From contig NZ_CP039886.1 in NCBI RefSeq assembly GCF_005221285.1, positions 744,001 through 808,000 of the forward strand: DNA of 64,000 bases, read 5' to 3'. The notes beneath the pieces are model-generated. The model did no database searches. It worked only from the letters and a program-made list of their open reading frames with translations, and had not been told where the DNA came from. This document shows, in pieces, positions 42,408-51,663 of the stretch. This DNA comes from Neisseria flavescens (lineage in GTDB: Bacteria; Pseudomonadota; Gammaproteobacteria; Burkholderiales; Neisseriaceae). Each line of letters opens with the position of its first letter. The stretch's first letter is position 1. The position numbers were made by a program, and so were the translations under genes.

Positions 42408-43060
42408 CGATTAAAATTACCCTTATTGACGACCACACCCTATTTCGCAGCGGTATCAAGGCCTTGCTTTCGCGCCAGCCTGATTTTGAAGTCGTCGGCG
42501 AAGCTTCAGACGGCCTGGCCGGCGTGAAAATGGTTGAGCAGCTCAAGCCTGATGTGGTCTTGCTGGACTTGGATATGCCGGTCATGAACGGCCGCGAAGC
42601 ATTGGCTCAAATTTTAAGTATCAATCCGCAGCTGACCGTCATCATGCTGACTGTTTCCGAAGACAGCGACGATTTGACCGAATGTATGCGTATGGGTGCA
42701 AAAGGCTTTTTGCTGAAAAACATCAACGCCGACTTCCTGTTGGAAAGCATCCGCAAAGCTGTCGATGGCGACAACGTCTTTTCTCCAGAAATGACCAGCC
42801 GCTTGGTGCAATCGCTGATTTCTCCATCTCCCTCCCGCTCCGACCATCTGCTGGAGCAACTGACCCCGCGCGAGATGGAAATCTTGGGCTATCTTGCCGC
42901 CGGACACAGCAACAAAATCATTGCCCGCCATTTGAACTTGGCAGAGTCAACCGTCAAAGTGCATGTGCAAAACCTGTTGCGCAAGTTAAACCTAAGCAGC
43001 CGCGTTCAAGCTGCGGTTTATGCGGTGCAACACAAAGTACCGCAACCGGTATTGTCTTAA
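42404..43060 (+). CDS. narP: NarP/NarL-family response regulator
   Basis: Receiver plus LuxR-type DNA-binding output, 218 residues. Acidic pocket ITLIDDHTLF, phospho-acceptor Asp55 in LLDLDMPVMNG, Lys in GFLLKN; helix-turn-helix region LTPREMEILGYLAAGHSNKI and LAESTVKVHVQNLLRKL. Overlap ATGA with the kinase gene means coupled translation. In pathogenic Neisseria NarP acts with FNR at the nitrite reductase promoter; I infer the same here. The symbol follows neisserial usage; NarL is the alternative. Confidence 0.9.
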   Translation: MTIKITLIDDHTLFRSGIKALLSRQPDFEVVGEASDGLAGVKMVEQLKPDVVLLDLDMPVMNGREALAQILSINPQLTVIMLTVSEDSDDLTECMRMGAKGFLLKNINADFLLESIRKAVDGDNVFSPEMTSRLVQSLISPSPSRSDHLLEQLTPREMEILGYLAAGHSNKIIARHLNLAESTVKVHVQNLLRKLNLSSRVQAAVYAVQHKVPQPVLS

Positions 43061-43114
43061 TCAGGCCGTCTGAAACCTTCTTTTTAAAAGGTTTCAGGAA
43101 AAGCGTTTATTCGC

Positions 43115-43120
43115 TATAAT
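43115..43120 (+). promoter_or_regulatory. Candidate -10 box before trmB
   Basis: TATAAT within TTCGCTATAATCACG, about 80 bases before the trmB start; a DUS stands in between. Confidence 0.35.
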
Positions 43121-43197
43121 CACGCCGATTTATATGCAGGGTTGTCTGATTCTTTCAGACGGCCTTTTTATTTGATTTCTCACTGATTTAAAACAAT

Positions 43198-43914
43198 ATG
43201 TCCGAAAACATTCCAGAAAATACACCCGAAAATACCGTTCCTGAAGAACACAAACGCAGCATCCGCAGTTTCGTCTTGCGCCAAGGCCATATGACCGCGG
43301 CCCAACAGCGCGCCATCGATACAATGTGGCCGCAATTTGGTGTGGACTTCCAAGAAGCTCCTTTGGATTTGAACCGCGCTTTTGGACGGGACAATCCTAA
43401 AGTATTGGAAATCGGTTTCGGTATGGGCGTCGCGACAGTAGAAATCGCCAAACGTCTGCCCGATACCGACTTTTTAGCAATTGATGTTCACGGCCCGGGC
43501 GTCGGCAATATCTTGAAGCTGATTGAGGAAGAACACATTTCCAATATCCGCGTGATGCGTCATGATGCAGTGGAAGTAGTGGAAAAGATGCTGGAAGACG
43601 GTTCTTTAGACGGTATTCATATTTTCTTCCCTGACCCTTGGCACAAAAAACGCCATAACAAACGCCGCTTGGTACAAGTGCCATTTGTTGAAAAGCTGCT
43701 GCCAAAACTCAAAAGCGGCGGCTATGTCCATATGGCGACCGACTGGGAAGAATACGCCGTGCAAATGCTGGAAGTTTTGAGCAGTTTTGACGCTTTGCAA
43801 AACACGGCTACCGATTACGCCCCTACGCCTGATTATCGCCCTGAAACCAAATTTGAAGCCCGAGGCAAACGATTGGGTCATGGCGTTTGGGACTTGGTGT
43901 TCCGTAAGAAATAA
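43198..43914 (+). CDS. trmB: tRNA (guanine-N7)-methyltransferase
   Basis: Methylates G46 of tRNAs with SAM. The 238-residue protein has a poorly conserved N-terminus with repeats of PENT, then the SAM-binding [36 protein letters not shown], and the diagnostic [20 protein letters not shown]. Complete, single gene, ending just before a short-class Correia element. Confidence 0.95.
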
Positions 43915-43923
43915 AGCCAAACA

Positions 43924-44030
43924 TATAGTGGATTAACTTTAAACCAGTACGGCGTTGCCTCGCCTTGCCGTACTATCTGTACTGTCTGCGGCTTCGTCGC
44001 CTTGTCCTGATTTAAATTTAATCCACTATA
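43924..44030. repeat. Short-class Correia element (CREE), 107 bp
   Basis: Perfect TATAGTGGATTAA at the left and TTAATCCACTATA at the right. The interior joins CAGTACGGCGTTGCCTCGCC directly to TTGCCGTACTATCTGTACTG, i.e. it lacks the central 50 bases of the long class. It lies between the convergent genes trmB and ilvA. Confidence 0.92.
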
Positions 44031-44037
44031 AAACACA

Positions 44038-44069
44038 AGGCCGTCTGAAAAATTTCAGACGGCCTTTTA
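44038..44069. terminator. DUS hairpin between trmB and ilvA
   Basis: AAGGCCGTCTGAAA and TTTCAGACGGCCTTTT almost abut (loop AA). Suits both convergent genes. Confidence 0.75.
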
Positions 44070-44078
44070 TCTTACTGA

Positions 44079-45602
44079 TTAAGCCAAGAAAAGTTTATAA
44101 GCCGGATTATCGGTTTCTTCTTTATAAACATAACCCAAGCTCTCCAAGAAGTCGGTAAAGGCTTTGTTGTCGCTTTCAGGTACATCGATACCGACCAAAA
44201 TACGGCCGTAATCCGCACCATGATTGCGATAATGGAACAAGGTAATATTCCATTCGGCACGCATATGGTTCAAGAAACGGGACAATGCGCCGGGGCGCTC
44301 AGGGAATTCAAAGCTGACCAAGCGTTCGCTGGATACTTTTTCCGTACGTCCGCCGACCATGTAACGGATATGGATTTTGGCGATTTCGTCATTGGTCAGA
44401 TCGACATTCGGCAAGCCTGCGTCAGCCAGTTGTTTGCTGATGACGGCCAAGTCTTGCGCACCGGCAGTTTGCAGACCGACAAAGATATGAGCATTGTTGT
44501 CATTGCCGTAGCGATAGTTGAACTCGGTAATGTTCCGACTACCCAAGATATTGATAAACTTAAGGAAGCTGCCTTTTTCTTCAGGAATGGTAACGGCAAA
44601 AATACCTTCGTTGCCCTCGCCCAGCTCACTGCGTTCTGAAACATGGCGCAGGCGGTGGAAGTTCATATTGGCGCCACTGGTTACAGCAACCAGATTTTGA
44701 CCTTGGATATTGTTTTTCGCAACGTAAGCCTTCAAGCCGGCAAGGGCCAATGCGCCCGCAGGCTCGGTAATGCTGCGCGTATCGTCAAAAATATCTTTAA
44801 TCGCGCCGCACAACATATCCGTATTGACCGTAATAATTTCATCCAACAGCTCTTTACACAGGCGGAAGGTTTCCTCACCCACTACTTTAACCGCCGTGCC
44901 GTCTGAAAACAGGCCGACATCTTTCAAATGTACGATTTCCCCAGCCTCTACCGATTGCTTCATACAGCAAGAATCATCGGTTTGCACACCAATGACTTTG
45001 ATTTCAGGACAAACCTGTTTAATAAATGCTGCCACGCCAGCTGCCAAACCGCCACCGCCAATCGGCACAAAAATCGCATTGATATTGCGGTGCTGGCGGA
45101 GGATTTCCATGCCGACAGTTCCCTGACCGGCAATCACATCAGGATCATCAAAAGGCGCGATATAAGTCAGTTTTTCCTTTTCTGCCACCTCCATCGCATA
45201 ATCATAGGCATCGTTGTAAGAAACGCCTTTCAATACCACTTCGCCGCCACGGCTCTTTACTGCATCAATTTTGATTTTCGGCGTAGTTTCCGGCATTACA
45301 ATAACCGCACGGCAACCCAAATATTGAGCCGATAAAGCCACACCCTGAGCATGGTTACCCGCGCTTGCAGCAATCACGCCACAATCCAAGGCTTCTTTCG
45401 GCAGCTTCGCCATTTTGTTGTACGCGCCGCGAATTTTGAACGAAAACACCGGCTGCAAATCTTCGCGCTTGAGCAAAACCTGATTGTTCAGACGGCCTGA
45501 CAGACTGCGCGCCAAATCCAAAGGCGTTTCTACGGCCACATCATAAACGGAAGCGGTCAAAATACGGGTTAGATAATCAGAAAGAGGAAGGGAATGGTTC
45601 AT
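44079..45602 (-). CDS. ilvA: Biosynthetic threonine dehydratase (threonine ammonia-lyase)
   Basis: PLP enzyme making 2-oxobutyrate for isoleucine. The 507-residue protein has the PLP lysine in FSFKIRGAYNKMA, AASAGNHAQGVA, GGGGLAAGVAA (phosphate loop), and two C-terminal ACT-like regulatory domains (about 325-420 and 425-507), which make it the isoleucine-inhibited biosynthetic form. Convergent with trmB. No leader peptide or attenuator is seen upstream. Confidence 0.95.
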   Translation of the reverse strand: MNHSLPLSDYLTRILTASVYDVAVETPLDLARSLSGRLNNQVLLKREDLQPVFSFKIRGAYNKMAKLPKEALDCGVIAASAGNHAQGVALSAQYLGCRAVIVMPETTPKIKIDAVKSRGGEVVLKGVSYNDAYDYAMEVAEKEKLTYIAPFDDPDVIAGQGTVGMEILRQHRNINAIFVPIGGGGLAAGVAAFIKQVCPEIKVIGVQTDDSCCMKQSVEAGEIVHLKDVGLFSDGTAVKVVGEETFRLCKELLDEIITVNTDMLCGAIKDIFDDTRSITEPAGALALAGLKAYVAKNNIQGQNLVAVTSGANMNFHRLRHVSERSELGEGNEGIFAVTIPEEKGSFLKFINILGSRNITEFNYRYGNDNNAHIFVGLQTAGAQDLAVISKQLADAGLPNVDLTNDEIAKIHIRYMVGGRTEKVSSERLVSFEFPERPGALSRFLNHMRAEWNITLFHYRNHGADYGRILVGIDVPESDNKAFTDFLESLGYVYKEETDNPAYKLFLA

Positions 45603-45724
45603 GGTATTTTAGTGTTCGGAAATAAATTGCAATTCGGCCAAATCGACCGGAGGAAAAAGTTAAAACCATACCCCTGAGGCCGTCTGAAGGCAAGAAAAAT
45701 CTTAGCAAAGCCTAAATGGGACGG

Positions 45725-45730
45725 TATAAT
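45725..45730 (+). promoter_or_regulatory. Candidate promoter -10 of the DacA-like gene
   Basis: TATAAT at 45725-45730 with TTAGCA 17 bases upstream (45702-45707) forms a reasonable promoter about 75 bases before the start at 45807. Confidence 0.5.
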
Positions 45731-45806
45731 GTCCGCTCAAAATCTATTTAGTATGCCAAACTGTTTACTTTGAAACAGTGTCCACTCATATTCAAATCCA
45801 CACATA

Positions 45807-47024
45807 ATGATGAAAAAAACGCTACTTAGCCTAATTTTTGCTGCCCTCCTGAATACTCATGCCCTTGCTGCCGACCCGGTTGCATCCGGACCTGCCGTAC
45901 AAAGCGAGGCTCAAACGCAGCCGCTGCTGCGCAGCATCAACAGCCCGACAACGCCGCCGGAAATTGCGGCGACTGCCTATATCGTTACCGACCTGCACAG
46001 CAAGCAAACCTTGGCATCCAACAATGCCGACACGCCTATCGAGCCTGCCGCGTTGACGCAAATGATGACCGCCTACCTTGCCTTTAAAGCACTGGAAAAC
46101 GGTACGCTCCAAGCAGATCAAATGCTGACAGTTTCAAACGTCGGCTGGAAAGTCGAAGGTTCGCGCATGTTTCTCAACCCCAAAGTTCCTGTCAGCGTCA
46201 GCTCCTTGATTAAGGGTACAACCATCCAATCGGCCAACGATGCCGCCATTACCCTTGCCGAAGCCCTTGGCAACGGCTCTGTCGACGAATTCGTCAAACA
46301 AATGAACGAAGAAGCCAAACGCTTGGGCATGAAGCATACCCACTTCAACAACCCGACCGGTATTTCTTCTAACGGCCATGTTTCAACCGTTGGCGACCTT
46401 GCCATCTTGGCTGCCGCGCTCATCAATGACTATCCGAAATATTATCCTTTATTTGCAAACAAATCTTTCAAATACAATAATATCGAGCAGCCCAACCGCA
46501 ATCTCCTACTCTATCGCGACAGCAGTATCGACGGTTTGAAAACCGGCTATAGCGAAGGCGCAGGCTACCATCTCGCCGCTTCCAGCAAACGCAACAACCG
46601 CCGTATTGTTTCCATTCTTGCCGGTGCCGAATCCACCGAAGCGCGTGCCAGCGAAAGCAGCAAACTGCTCAACTGGTCATTGCAGGCATTTGATACGCCT
46701 AAACTTTACAAAGGCGGAGAAGTGATTTCCCAAGTCAAAGTTTACAAAGGCAGCACCAAAGCCGTAGATATCGGTTTCTTGGACGATGTTTACATTACCA
46801 TTCCCCACGATACCGGCAAAAACGTCAAACCAATCTTAGAAACGCTTCAGCCCGTCCTTGCCCCGATTGAAAAAGGCCAAGTATTGGGCAAGCTGAAAGT
46901 CATGAAAGACGGTAAAATCATTGCCGAAAAAGACGTCGTCGCCCTGAACGGCGTGGAAGAAGGCAGCTGGTTGCGCCGTATATGGGACGCGATTGTGTTG
47001 TGGTTTAAAGGTTTATTCAGTTAA
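45807..47024 (+). CDS. DacA/PBP5-like protein lacking the catalytic Ser and Lys (pseudoenzyme)
   Basis: A 405-residue member of the S11 D-Ala-D-Ala carboxypeptidase family: signal peptide (cleavage near ALA21), the penicillin-binding domain (about 50-285), a C-terminal beta domain, and an amphipathic C-terminal helix WLRRIWDAIVLWFKGLF for membrane docking. The SxN motif (QSANDA, 142-144) and KTG (GLKTGY, 245-247) are present. The SxxK motif that should carry the acyl-accepting serine and general-base lysine reads ALTQ at 82-85 (PAALTQMMTAY instead of PASLTKMMTAY). The gene is otherwise intact and well translated, so the loss looks selected rather than decayed. It may bind peptidoglycan or regulate partners. 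Confidence 0.88.
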   Translation: MMKKTLLSLIFAALLNTHALAADPVASGPAVQSEAQTQPLLRSINSPTTPPEIAATAYIVTDLHSKQTLASNNADTPIEPAALTQMMTAYLAFKALENGTLQADQMLTVSNVGWKVEGSRMFLNPKVPVSVSSLIKGTTIQSANDAAITLAEALGNGSVDEFVKQMNEEAKRLGMKHTHFNNPTGISSNGHVSTVGDLAILAAALINDYPKYYPLFANKSFKYNNIEQPNRNLLLYRDSSIDGLKTGYSEGAGYHLAASSKRNNRRIVSILAGAESTEARASESSKLLNWSLQAFDTPKLYKGGEVISQVKVYKGSTKAVDIGFLDDVYITIPHDTGKNVKPILETLQPVLAPIEKGQVLGKLKVMKDGKIIAEKDVVALNGVEEGSWLRRIWDAIVLWFKGLFS

Positions 47025-47047
47025 TCCTCTTACTATCAAAACATAAA

Positions 47048-47083
47048 TAAAGGCCGTCTGAAATTTTCAGACGGCCTTTTGTA
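47048..47083. terminator. DUS hairpin terminator
   Basis: AAAGGCCGTCTGAAA and TTTTCAGACGGCCTTTT with a minimal loop, directly after the DacA-like gene. Confidence 0.75.
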
Positions 47084-47181
47084 TATCTGTTTTATGGCTT
47101 TAATAAAAATTCCTAACAAGAAATTTATCCATTTTAATCTTAGCAGTTTCAGTGATTGATAATATTAAACGCTTCAAAAAA

Positions 47182-47220
47182 ATGCCGTCTGAAAACATAA
47201 AGATTTTCAGACGGCATTTC
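47182..47220. terminator. AT-type DUS hairpin downstream of the ABC-F gene
   Basis: AATGCCGTCTGAAAA and TTTTCAGACGGCATTT around CATAAAGA. Terminates the leftward ABC-F gene. Confidence 0.7.
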
Positions 47221-47248
47221 AATACCTTAATAGGCTATCAGTATGAGC

Positions 47249-48877
47249 TTAAACTAAGCCTTTTTTCTCCAGATAGCTTTCGTAATCGCCCAAGTAGTGT
47301 TCATATCCGCCTTTACCGTCCAATTCGATGATTTGGGTAGCCAATGAAGATACAAACTGACGGTCGTGCGAGACGAAAATCAGCGTGCCCTTATATTTTT
47401 CCAGCGCCATGTTCAAGGATTCGATACTTTCCATATCCATGTGGTTGGTCGGTTCGTCCATGACCAAGACATTGGGTTTCAACAGCAACAGTTTGCCGTA
47501 AAGCATACGGCCTTTTTCTCCGCCGGAGAGAACCTTCACTTTTTTCACGACATCGTTGCTGCCGAAGAGCAAGCGGCCCAAAGTGCCGCGGATGACTTGT
47601 TCGTCATCGCCTTCCTGGCCCCATTGACGCATCCATTCGCTCAGATCCATATCGACGTCGAAGTCGTTTTCATGGTCTTGCGGATAGTAGCCGACGCTGG
47701 CTTTTTCCGCCCATTTGATGCTGCCTTCGTCCGGCAGCAGGCCGTCTGAATATTCGGGGTTGTACGCGCCGGCGAGGAGTTTCAGTAGGGTGGATTTGCC
47801 TGCGCCGTTCGGACCGATGATGGCGAGGCGTTGTCCCGCTTCGAGGATGAAGTTCAGGTTTTTAAACAACTGGGTTTCAAAACGTTTCGCCAGTTTTTCA
47901 ACTTCCACAGCCTGACGGTGCAGCTTGGCTTTTTCGTCGGCTTCAAAACGGATATACGGGTTTTGACGGGTAGACGGTTTGACCTCGACCATCTCCGATT
48001 TGATTTTGTCGGCCTGTTTCAGACGGCTGGTTGCCTGACGGGCTTTGGATTTGTTGGCGGAGAAGCGTGCGACGAACTCTTGCAGCTCTTGCAGTTTCTC
48101 TTTGGCTTTGGCGTTGTCTTTCAGGGCGCGCTCACGCGATTGGGCGGAAGCAAGCATATAGTCGTCGTAGTTGCCCGGATAGATGGTGATGGTGTTGTAG
48201 TCCAAATCCGCCATGTGGGTGCAGACTTCGTTCAAGAAGTGGCGGTCGTGCGAGATGATAATCATCGTGGAGTCGTATTGGTTCAACACGCCTTCCAACC
48301 AGCGGATGGTATTAATGTCCAAGTTATTGGTCGGTTCGTCCAAAAGCAATACGTCTGGTTTGGAGAACAGGGCTTGCGCCAGCAATACGCGCAGTTTGAA
48401 GCCCGGGGCGACTTCTGCCATGGTCGCATTGTGCAAATCTTCGGAAATGCCCACGCCGCTCAACAATTCGGCAGCACGCGCTTCGGCGGTGTAGCCGTCG
48501 TATTCGGCGAACTTGGCTTCCAGTTCGGCGGCTTTCATGTAGTCGTCTTCGGTGGCTTCGGGATTGGCGTAAATCGCATCACGCTCGGTCATCGCCGCCC
48601 ACATTTCAGTGTGACCCATCATCACCACGTCCAGCACGCGCATGTCTTCGTAGGCAAACTGGTCTTGGCGCAATTTACCCAAACGCACGCCGTTTTCAAT
48701 CGCGACTTCGCCGGCAGTCTGTTCCAAATCGCCGCCGAGGATTTTCATGAAGGTGGATTTGCCTGAGCCGTTGGCGCCGATCAGACCGTAGCGGTTGCCT
48801 TCGCCGAATTTGACGGATACGTTTTCAAACAGCGGCTTTGCGCCGAACTGCATGGTGATGCCGTTGGTAGAAATCAT
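47249..48877 (-). CDS. ybiT: ABC-F family ATPase, YbiT type
   Basis: Soluble ribosome-associated ATPase with two ABC domains. Starts MISTNGITMQFGAKPLFENV; Walker A GLIGANGSGKST and IIGPNGAGKST; signatures in APGFKLRVLLAQAL and LSGGEKGRMLYG; Walker B LLLDEPTNNLD and LVMDEPTNHMD; the linker (about 240-320) is lysine-rich with SANKSKARQATSRLKQADK, the P-site tRNA interaction motif region of ABC-F proteins. The 542-residue length and near-identity of the N-terminal half to E. coli YbiT support that subgroup over EttA or Uup. The start at 48877 rather than the longer frame (48976) fits homologues. Confidence 0.9.
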   Translation of the reverse strand: MISTNGITMQFGAKPLFENVSVKFGEGNRYGLIGANGSGKSTFMKILGGDLEQTAGEVAIENGVRLGKLRQDQFAYEDMRVLDVVMMGHTEMWAAMTERDAIYANPEATEDDYMKAAELEAKFAEYDGYTAEARAAELLSGVGISEDLHNATMAEVAPGFKLRVLLAQALFSKPDVLLLDEPTNNLDINTIRWLEGVLNQYDSTMIIISHDRHFLNEVCTHMADLDYNTITIYPGNYDDYMLASAQSRERALKDNAKAKEKLQELQEFVARFSANKSKARQATSRLKQADKIKSEMVEVKPSTRQNPYIRFEADEKAKLHRQAVEVEKLAKRFETQLFKNLNFILEAGQRLAIIGPNGAGKSTLLKLLAGAYNPEYSDGLLPDEGSIKWAEKASVGYYPQDHENDFDVDMDLSEWMRQWGQEGDDEQVIRGTLGRLLFGSNDVVKKVKVLSGGEKGRMLYGKLLLLKPNVLVMDEPTNHMDMESIESLNMALEKYKGTLIFVSHDRQFVSSLATQIIELDGKGGYEHYLGDYESYLEKKGLV

Positions 48878-48931
48878 TATTCGTAAAACCTTTATAAATA
48901 GAATGTTATAATCGGACGCGATTGTAGCATA

Positions 48932-48947
48932 TTTTTGCAAAGACCTC
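48932..48947. mobile_element. Possible IS1106-type end
   Basis: TTTTTGCAAAGACCTC is the reverse complement of the GAGGTCTTTGCAAA type end seen in IS1106-like elements. It is only 16 bases and solo; could be chance. Confidence 0.25.
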
Positions 48948-49062
48948 AGGATTGAGGCCATGGCAAATGCGCCCAATTTCGATACAAGATGAAAACAGGC
49001 AGCGCTTCACGCAAAAATGCGTTGTAGGCAGCATTTCAGGCCGTCTGAAACGGAGAAACGAT

Positions 49063-49257
49063 ATGGAAACGCACAAAATCTATTACGCCGTGATTATCTT
49101 GGTATGTGCCGCCTCCATGCTGCTCAGCCCGTTTTTCTATATCCGCCGCACGCGATCTGGCGCGGAATTGCGACGCGCACCCAGACAGTGGAAACCCATC
49201 CTCTTCGCCAACATCATCATGATTGCGGCTTTGTTTGTCTGGTGGAAATGGTTTTAA
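49063..49257 (+). CDS. Small two-helix membrane protein (64 residues)
   Basis: METHKIYYAVIILVCAASML begins with a membrane helix; a basic cytoplasmic loop (RRTRSGAELRRAPRQWK) follows, then a second helix ending in FVWWKWF. GGAGAAACG precedes the ATG. No family is known to me. It is 14 bases before the DUF4124 gene and probably in its operon. Confidence 0.65.
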   Translation: METHKIYYAVIILVCAASMLLSPFFYIRRTRSGAELRRAPRQWKPILFANIIMIAALFVWWKWF

Positions 49258-49271
49258 GGAAAAAATAAAAA

Positions 49272-49721
49272 ATGAACAAAATCTGGATCAGCACATTACT
49301 GCTCGCTTTGACAACTGCGGTTTCCGCCGCGCCCATTTTTGAATGTACCGATTCTGCCGGCCGCAAAGTCTATACCCAAGCCGGCGGCAAAAACTGCAAA
49401 GCCAGCAATATCGGCAAACCGTCCGTATATACTTCTGCGCCTGTTTCAACTGCGACAACGCCGACTTCCCCAAGCAAAGCCGAGCAGACGGAAGAAGCTG
49501 TCGCCCCGATCAATCCGACTGATGTCGGCGCGGCCAAGCGTGCTTTAGATACTGCCAAGAAAAATTTGGAAGAAGGCAAAAAAGTGCGTTATGGTAATGA
49601 ACGCAACTATGCCCGCTATCTCGAACGGATCAAGGGTTTGGAAAAAGCTGTCCACTCGGCTCAGGAAAACTATGACGCGGCGCAACACCAGCCTGCATCT
49701 CAAGATCCTGTTGCCTATTAA
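49272..49721 (+). CDS. DUF4124-domain periplasmic protein
   Basis: A 149-residue exported protein: signal peptide with cleavage after VSA or AAP near residue 20, the short DUF4124 module (IFECTDSAGRKVYTQAGGKNC with two cysteines likely disulfide-bonded), a Pro/Thr/Ser linker, and a charged helical region (RALDTAKKNLEEGKKVRYGN) that may be coiled coil. The function of the family is unknown. Confidence 0.8.
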   Translation: MNKIWISTLLLALTTAVSAAPIFECTDSAGRKVYTQAGGKNCKASNIGKPSVYTSAPVSTATTPTSPSKAEQTEEAVAPINPTDVGAAKRALDTAKKNLEEGKKVRYGNERNYARYLERIKGLEKAVHSAQENYDAAQHQPASQDPVAY

Positions 49722-49737
49722 TCCTTACCACACCAGC

Positions 49738-49774
49738 AAGGCCGTCTGAAATTTGATATTCAGACGGCCTTTTC
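49738..49774. terminator. DUS hairpin terminator
   Basis: AAGGCCGTCTGAAAT and ATTCAGACGGCCTTTT around TTGAT after the DUF4124 gene. Confidence 0.75.
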
Positions 49775-49881
49775 ATCTTTTCAATATAACAAAATCGTCT
49801 TTATACCAAACAAAGTATTCTTTCCAGTTTTCAGACGGCCTTGTTAAAGTAAGCATGTATTAAATTCTGACGATTGCCATT

Positions 49882-50718
49882 ATGTTGTTACTCAAAACGC
49901 CTTCTGTATTGCCGGGTTTCAAGCTCAGCCTGGGTTTGACGGTTTTGTGCCTGTCGCTTTTGGTGGTTTTGCCGTTTGCAATGATGGCGGTCAAAGCGGC
50001 GGAAATCGGCTGGAGCGGATTTTGGAACACGATTACCGAACCCAATGTCTTGGCAGCCGTCTGGCTGAGTTTGCGGATGTCGTTTTATGCGATGTTGACC
50101 AATATCGTGTTCGGCACGTTGGTCGCTTGGGTATTGGTGCGCTATGAATTTCCGGGCAAAGGGTTGGTAAACGCTTTGGTCGATTTGCCGTTTGCGCTGC
50201 CGACGGCGGTAACAGGCATTGCGTTGGCAACCCTGTATGCGCCCAATGGTTGGATAGGCCGTTTTTTCGAGCCTTTGGGCATCAAAATCGCCTTTACGCC
50301 CATCGGCATTTGGATTGCGCTGATTGTCGTCAGCCTGCCCTTTATCATCCGCGCCGTGCAGCCGGTATTGGAAGAATTGTCGGGCGAATATGAAGAAGCG
50401 GCGGCGACTTTGGGCGCAAGCCGCTGGACTACGTTCCGCCGCGTCCTCTTGCCTGAAATTACACCGGCACTGTTGACCGGCGCAGGCATGATGTTTGCCC
50501 GCTCTACCGGCGAATACGGCTCGGTCATTTTTATCGCGGGCAATATTCCGATGGTGTCTGAAATCCTGCCCTTGATTATTACCGGCAAACTGGAGCAATA
50601 CGATGCTCAGGGTGCATCAGCCGTTGCTCTGTTTATGCTGATGATTTCGTTTGTCATCCTGCTGATTTTGAACATTATGCAATGGACTTTGAGCCGCCGC
50701 GCCGAAGCGAAGGTTTAA
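49882..50718 (+). CDS. cysT: Sulfate/thiosulfate ABC transporter, permease CysT (CysU)
   Basis: One of two inner-membrane permeases for sulfate uptake. The 278-residue protein has six hydrophobic segments and the EAA loop EYEEAAATLGASRWTTFRRVLLPEITP that contacts the ATPase; PFALPTAVTGIALATLY is typical of CysT. No sulfate-binding protein gene is in this window, so cysP/sbp must lie elsewhere. An inverted DUS pair separates it from cysW. Confidence 0.94.
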   Translation: MLLLKTPSVLPGFKLSLGLTVLCLSLLVVLPFAMMAVKAAEIGWSGFWNTITEPNVLAAVWLSLRMSFYAMLTNIVFGTLVAWVLVRYEFPGKGLVNALVDLPFALPTAVTGIALATLYAPNGWIGRFFEPLGIKIAFTPIGIWIALIVVSLPFIIRAVQPVLEELSGEYEEAAATLGASRWTTFRRVLLPEITPALLTGAGMMFARSTGEYGSVIFIAGNIPMVSEILPLIITGKLEQYDAQGASAVALFMLMISFVILLILNIMQWTLSRRAEAKV

Positions 50719-50802
50719 CAAACAACAGGCCGTCTGAAACATCAAGCAAACATTTTTCAGACGGCCCAAACGGATACAAGAATAAATAGAGACTTCACTA
50801 AC

Positions 50803-51663
50803 ATGAAAACCCATTCCGCCAATCCCAACCTGACCGAACCGCGTTGGCTGCGCGTATTGCTGACTGCTACCGCCTTGGGCTTTCTGTTGCTGATGTTGGT
50901 TGTGCCTTTGGTTGCCGTATTCTACGAGGCCTTAAAAGGCGGTTGGGATTTGTACCTGAAATCCTTAAGCGATTCCGAAGCGTGGTCTGCCATCAAATTG
51001 ACGCTGATTACCGCGCTGATTGTCGTCCCCGTCAATGCCGTCTTGGGCGTGGCGATGGCGTGGCTGTTGACCCGTTTCGACTTCCGCGGCAAGCAGTTGC
51101 TGACCACCCTGCTCGATTTGCCGTTTTCCGTATCGCCCGTGGTCGCCGGTTTGATGTTCGTCTTATTGTTCAGTGCGCACACGGCATTGGGCGGCTGGCT
51201 GGAAGCGCAAGGCATACAGATTATCTTCGCCATCCCGGGCATTATTTTGGCGACGCTGTTCGTTACCTTCCCCTTTGTCGCGCGCGAAATCATTCCTTTA
51301 ATGCAGGCGCAGGGCGACAGCGAAGAACAGGCCGCGCTGATACTCGGCGCAAGCGGCTGGCAGATGTTTTGGCGCGTTACCCTGCCCAACATCAAATGGG
51401 CGTTACTCTACGGCATCATTCTTACCAACGCCCGCGCGATGGGCGAGTTCGGTGCGGTCAGCGTGGTATCGGGACACATACGCGGCGAAACCAACACCGT
51501 CCCGCTTTTGGTCGAAATCTTCTACAACGAATACAACTTTACCGGCGCATTCGCCCTCTCCGGCGTATTGGCACTTTTAGCACTGGCGACGCTGACGGTG
51601 CAGAACATCATCACCAAATTACAAGACAAAAAACTCGCCGCCGCCGAAAGGAACGCAGTATGA
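50803..51663 (+). CDS. cysW: Sulfate/thiosulfate ABC transporter, permease CysW
   Basis: Second permease, 286 residues, six membrane segments, with LDLPFSVSPVVAGLMFVLLF and the EAA-type loop EEQAALILGASGWQMFWRVT followed by the CysW hallmark NARAMGEFGAVSVVSGHIRG. Its TGA overlaps the cysA ATG (ATGA), so the two are coupled. Confidence 0.95.
   Translation: MKTHSANPNLTEPRWLRVLLTATALGFLLLMLVVPLVAVFYEALKGGWDLYLKSLSDSEAWSAIKLTLITALIVVPVNAVLGVAMAWLLTRFDFRGKQLLTTLLDLPFSVSPVVAGLMFVLLFSAHTALGGWLEAQGIQIIFAIPGIILATLFVTFPFVAREIIPLMQAQGDSEEQAALILGASGWQMFWRVTLPNIKWALLYGIILTNARAMGEFGAVSVVSGHIRGETNTVPLLVEIFYNEYNFTGAFALSGVLALLALATLTVQNIITKLQDKKLAAAERNAV

Noticed and set aside
42404..43060. A separate small gene in the second frame inside narP (42682-43119)
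   Set aside because: Arginine/proline-rich out-of-frame peptide without a ribosome site; overlaps conserved NarP coding sequence.
47831..48766. 311-codon frame antisense to the ABC-F gene
   Set aside because: Shadow frame rich in F, V, G and H; the opposite strand holds all ABC motifs.
50844..51659. Upstream extension of the cysA frame through cysW
   Set aside because: The frame is open by chance; cysW motifs are in another frame and CysA homologues start at 51660.
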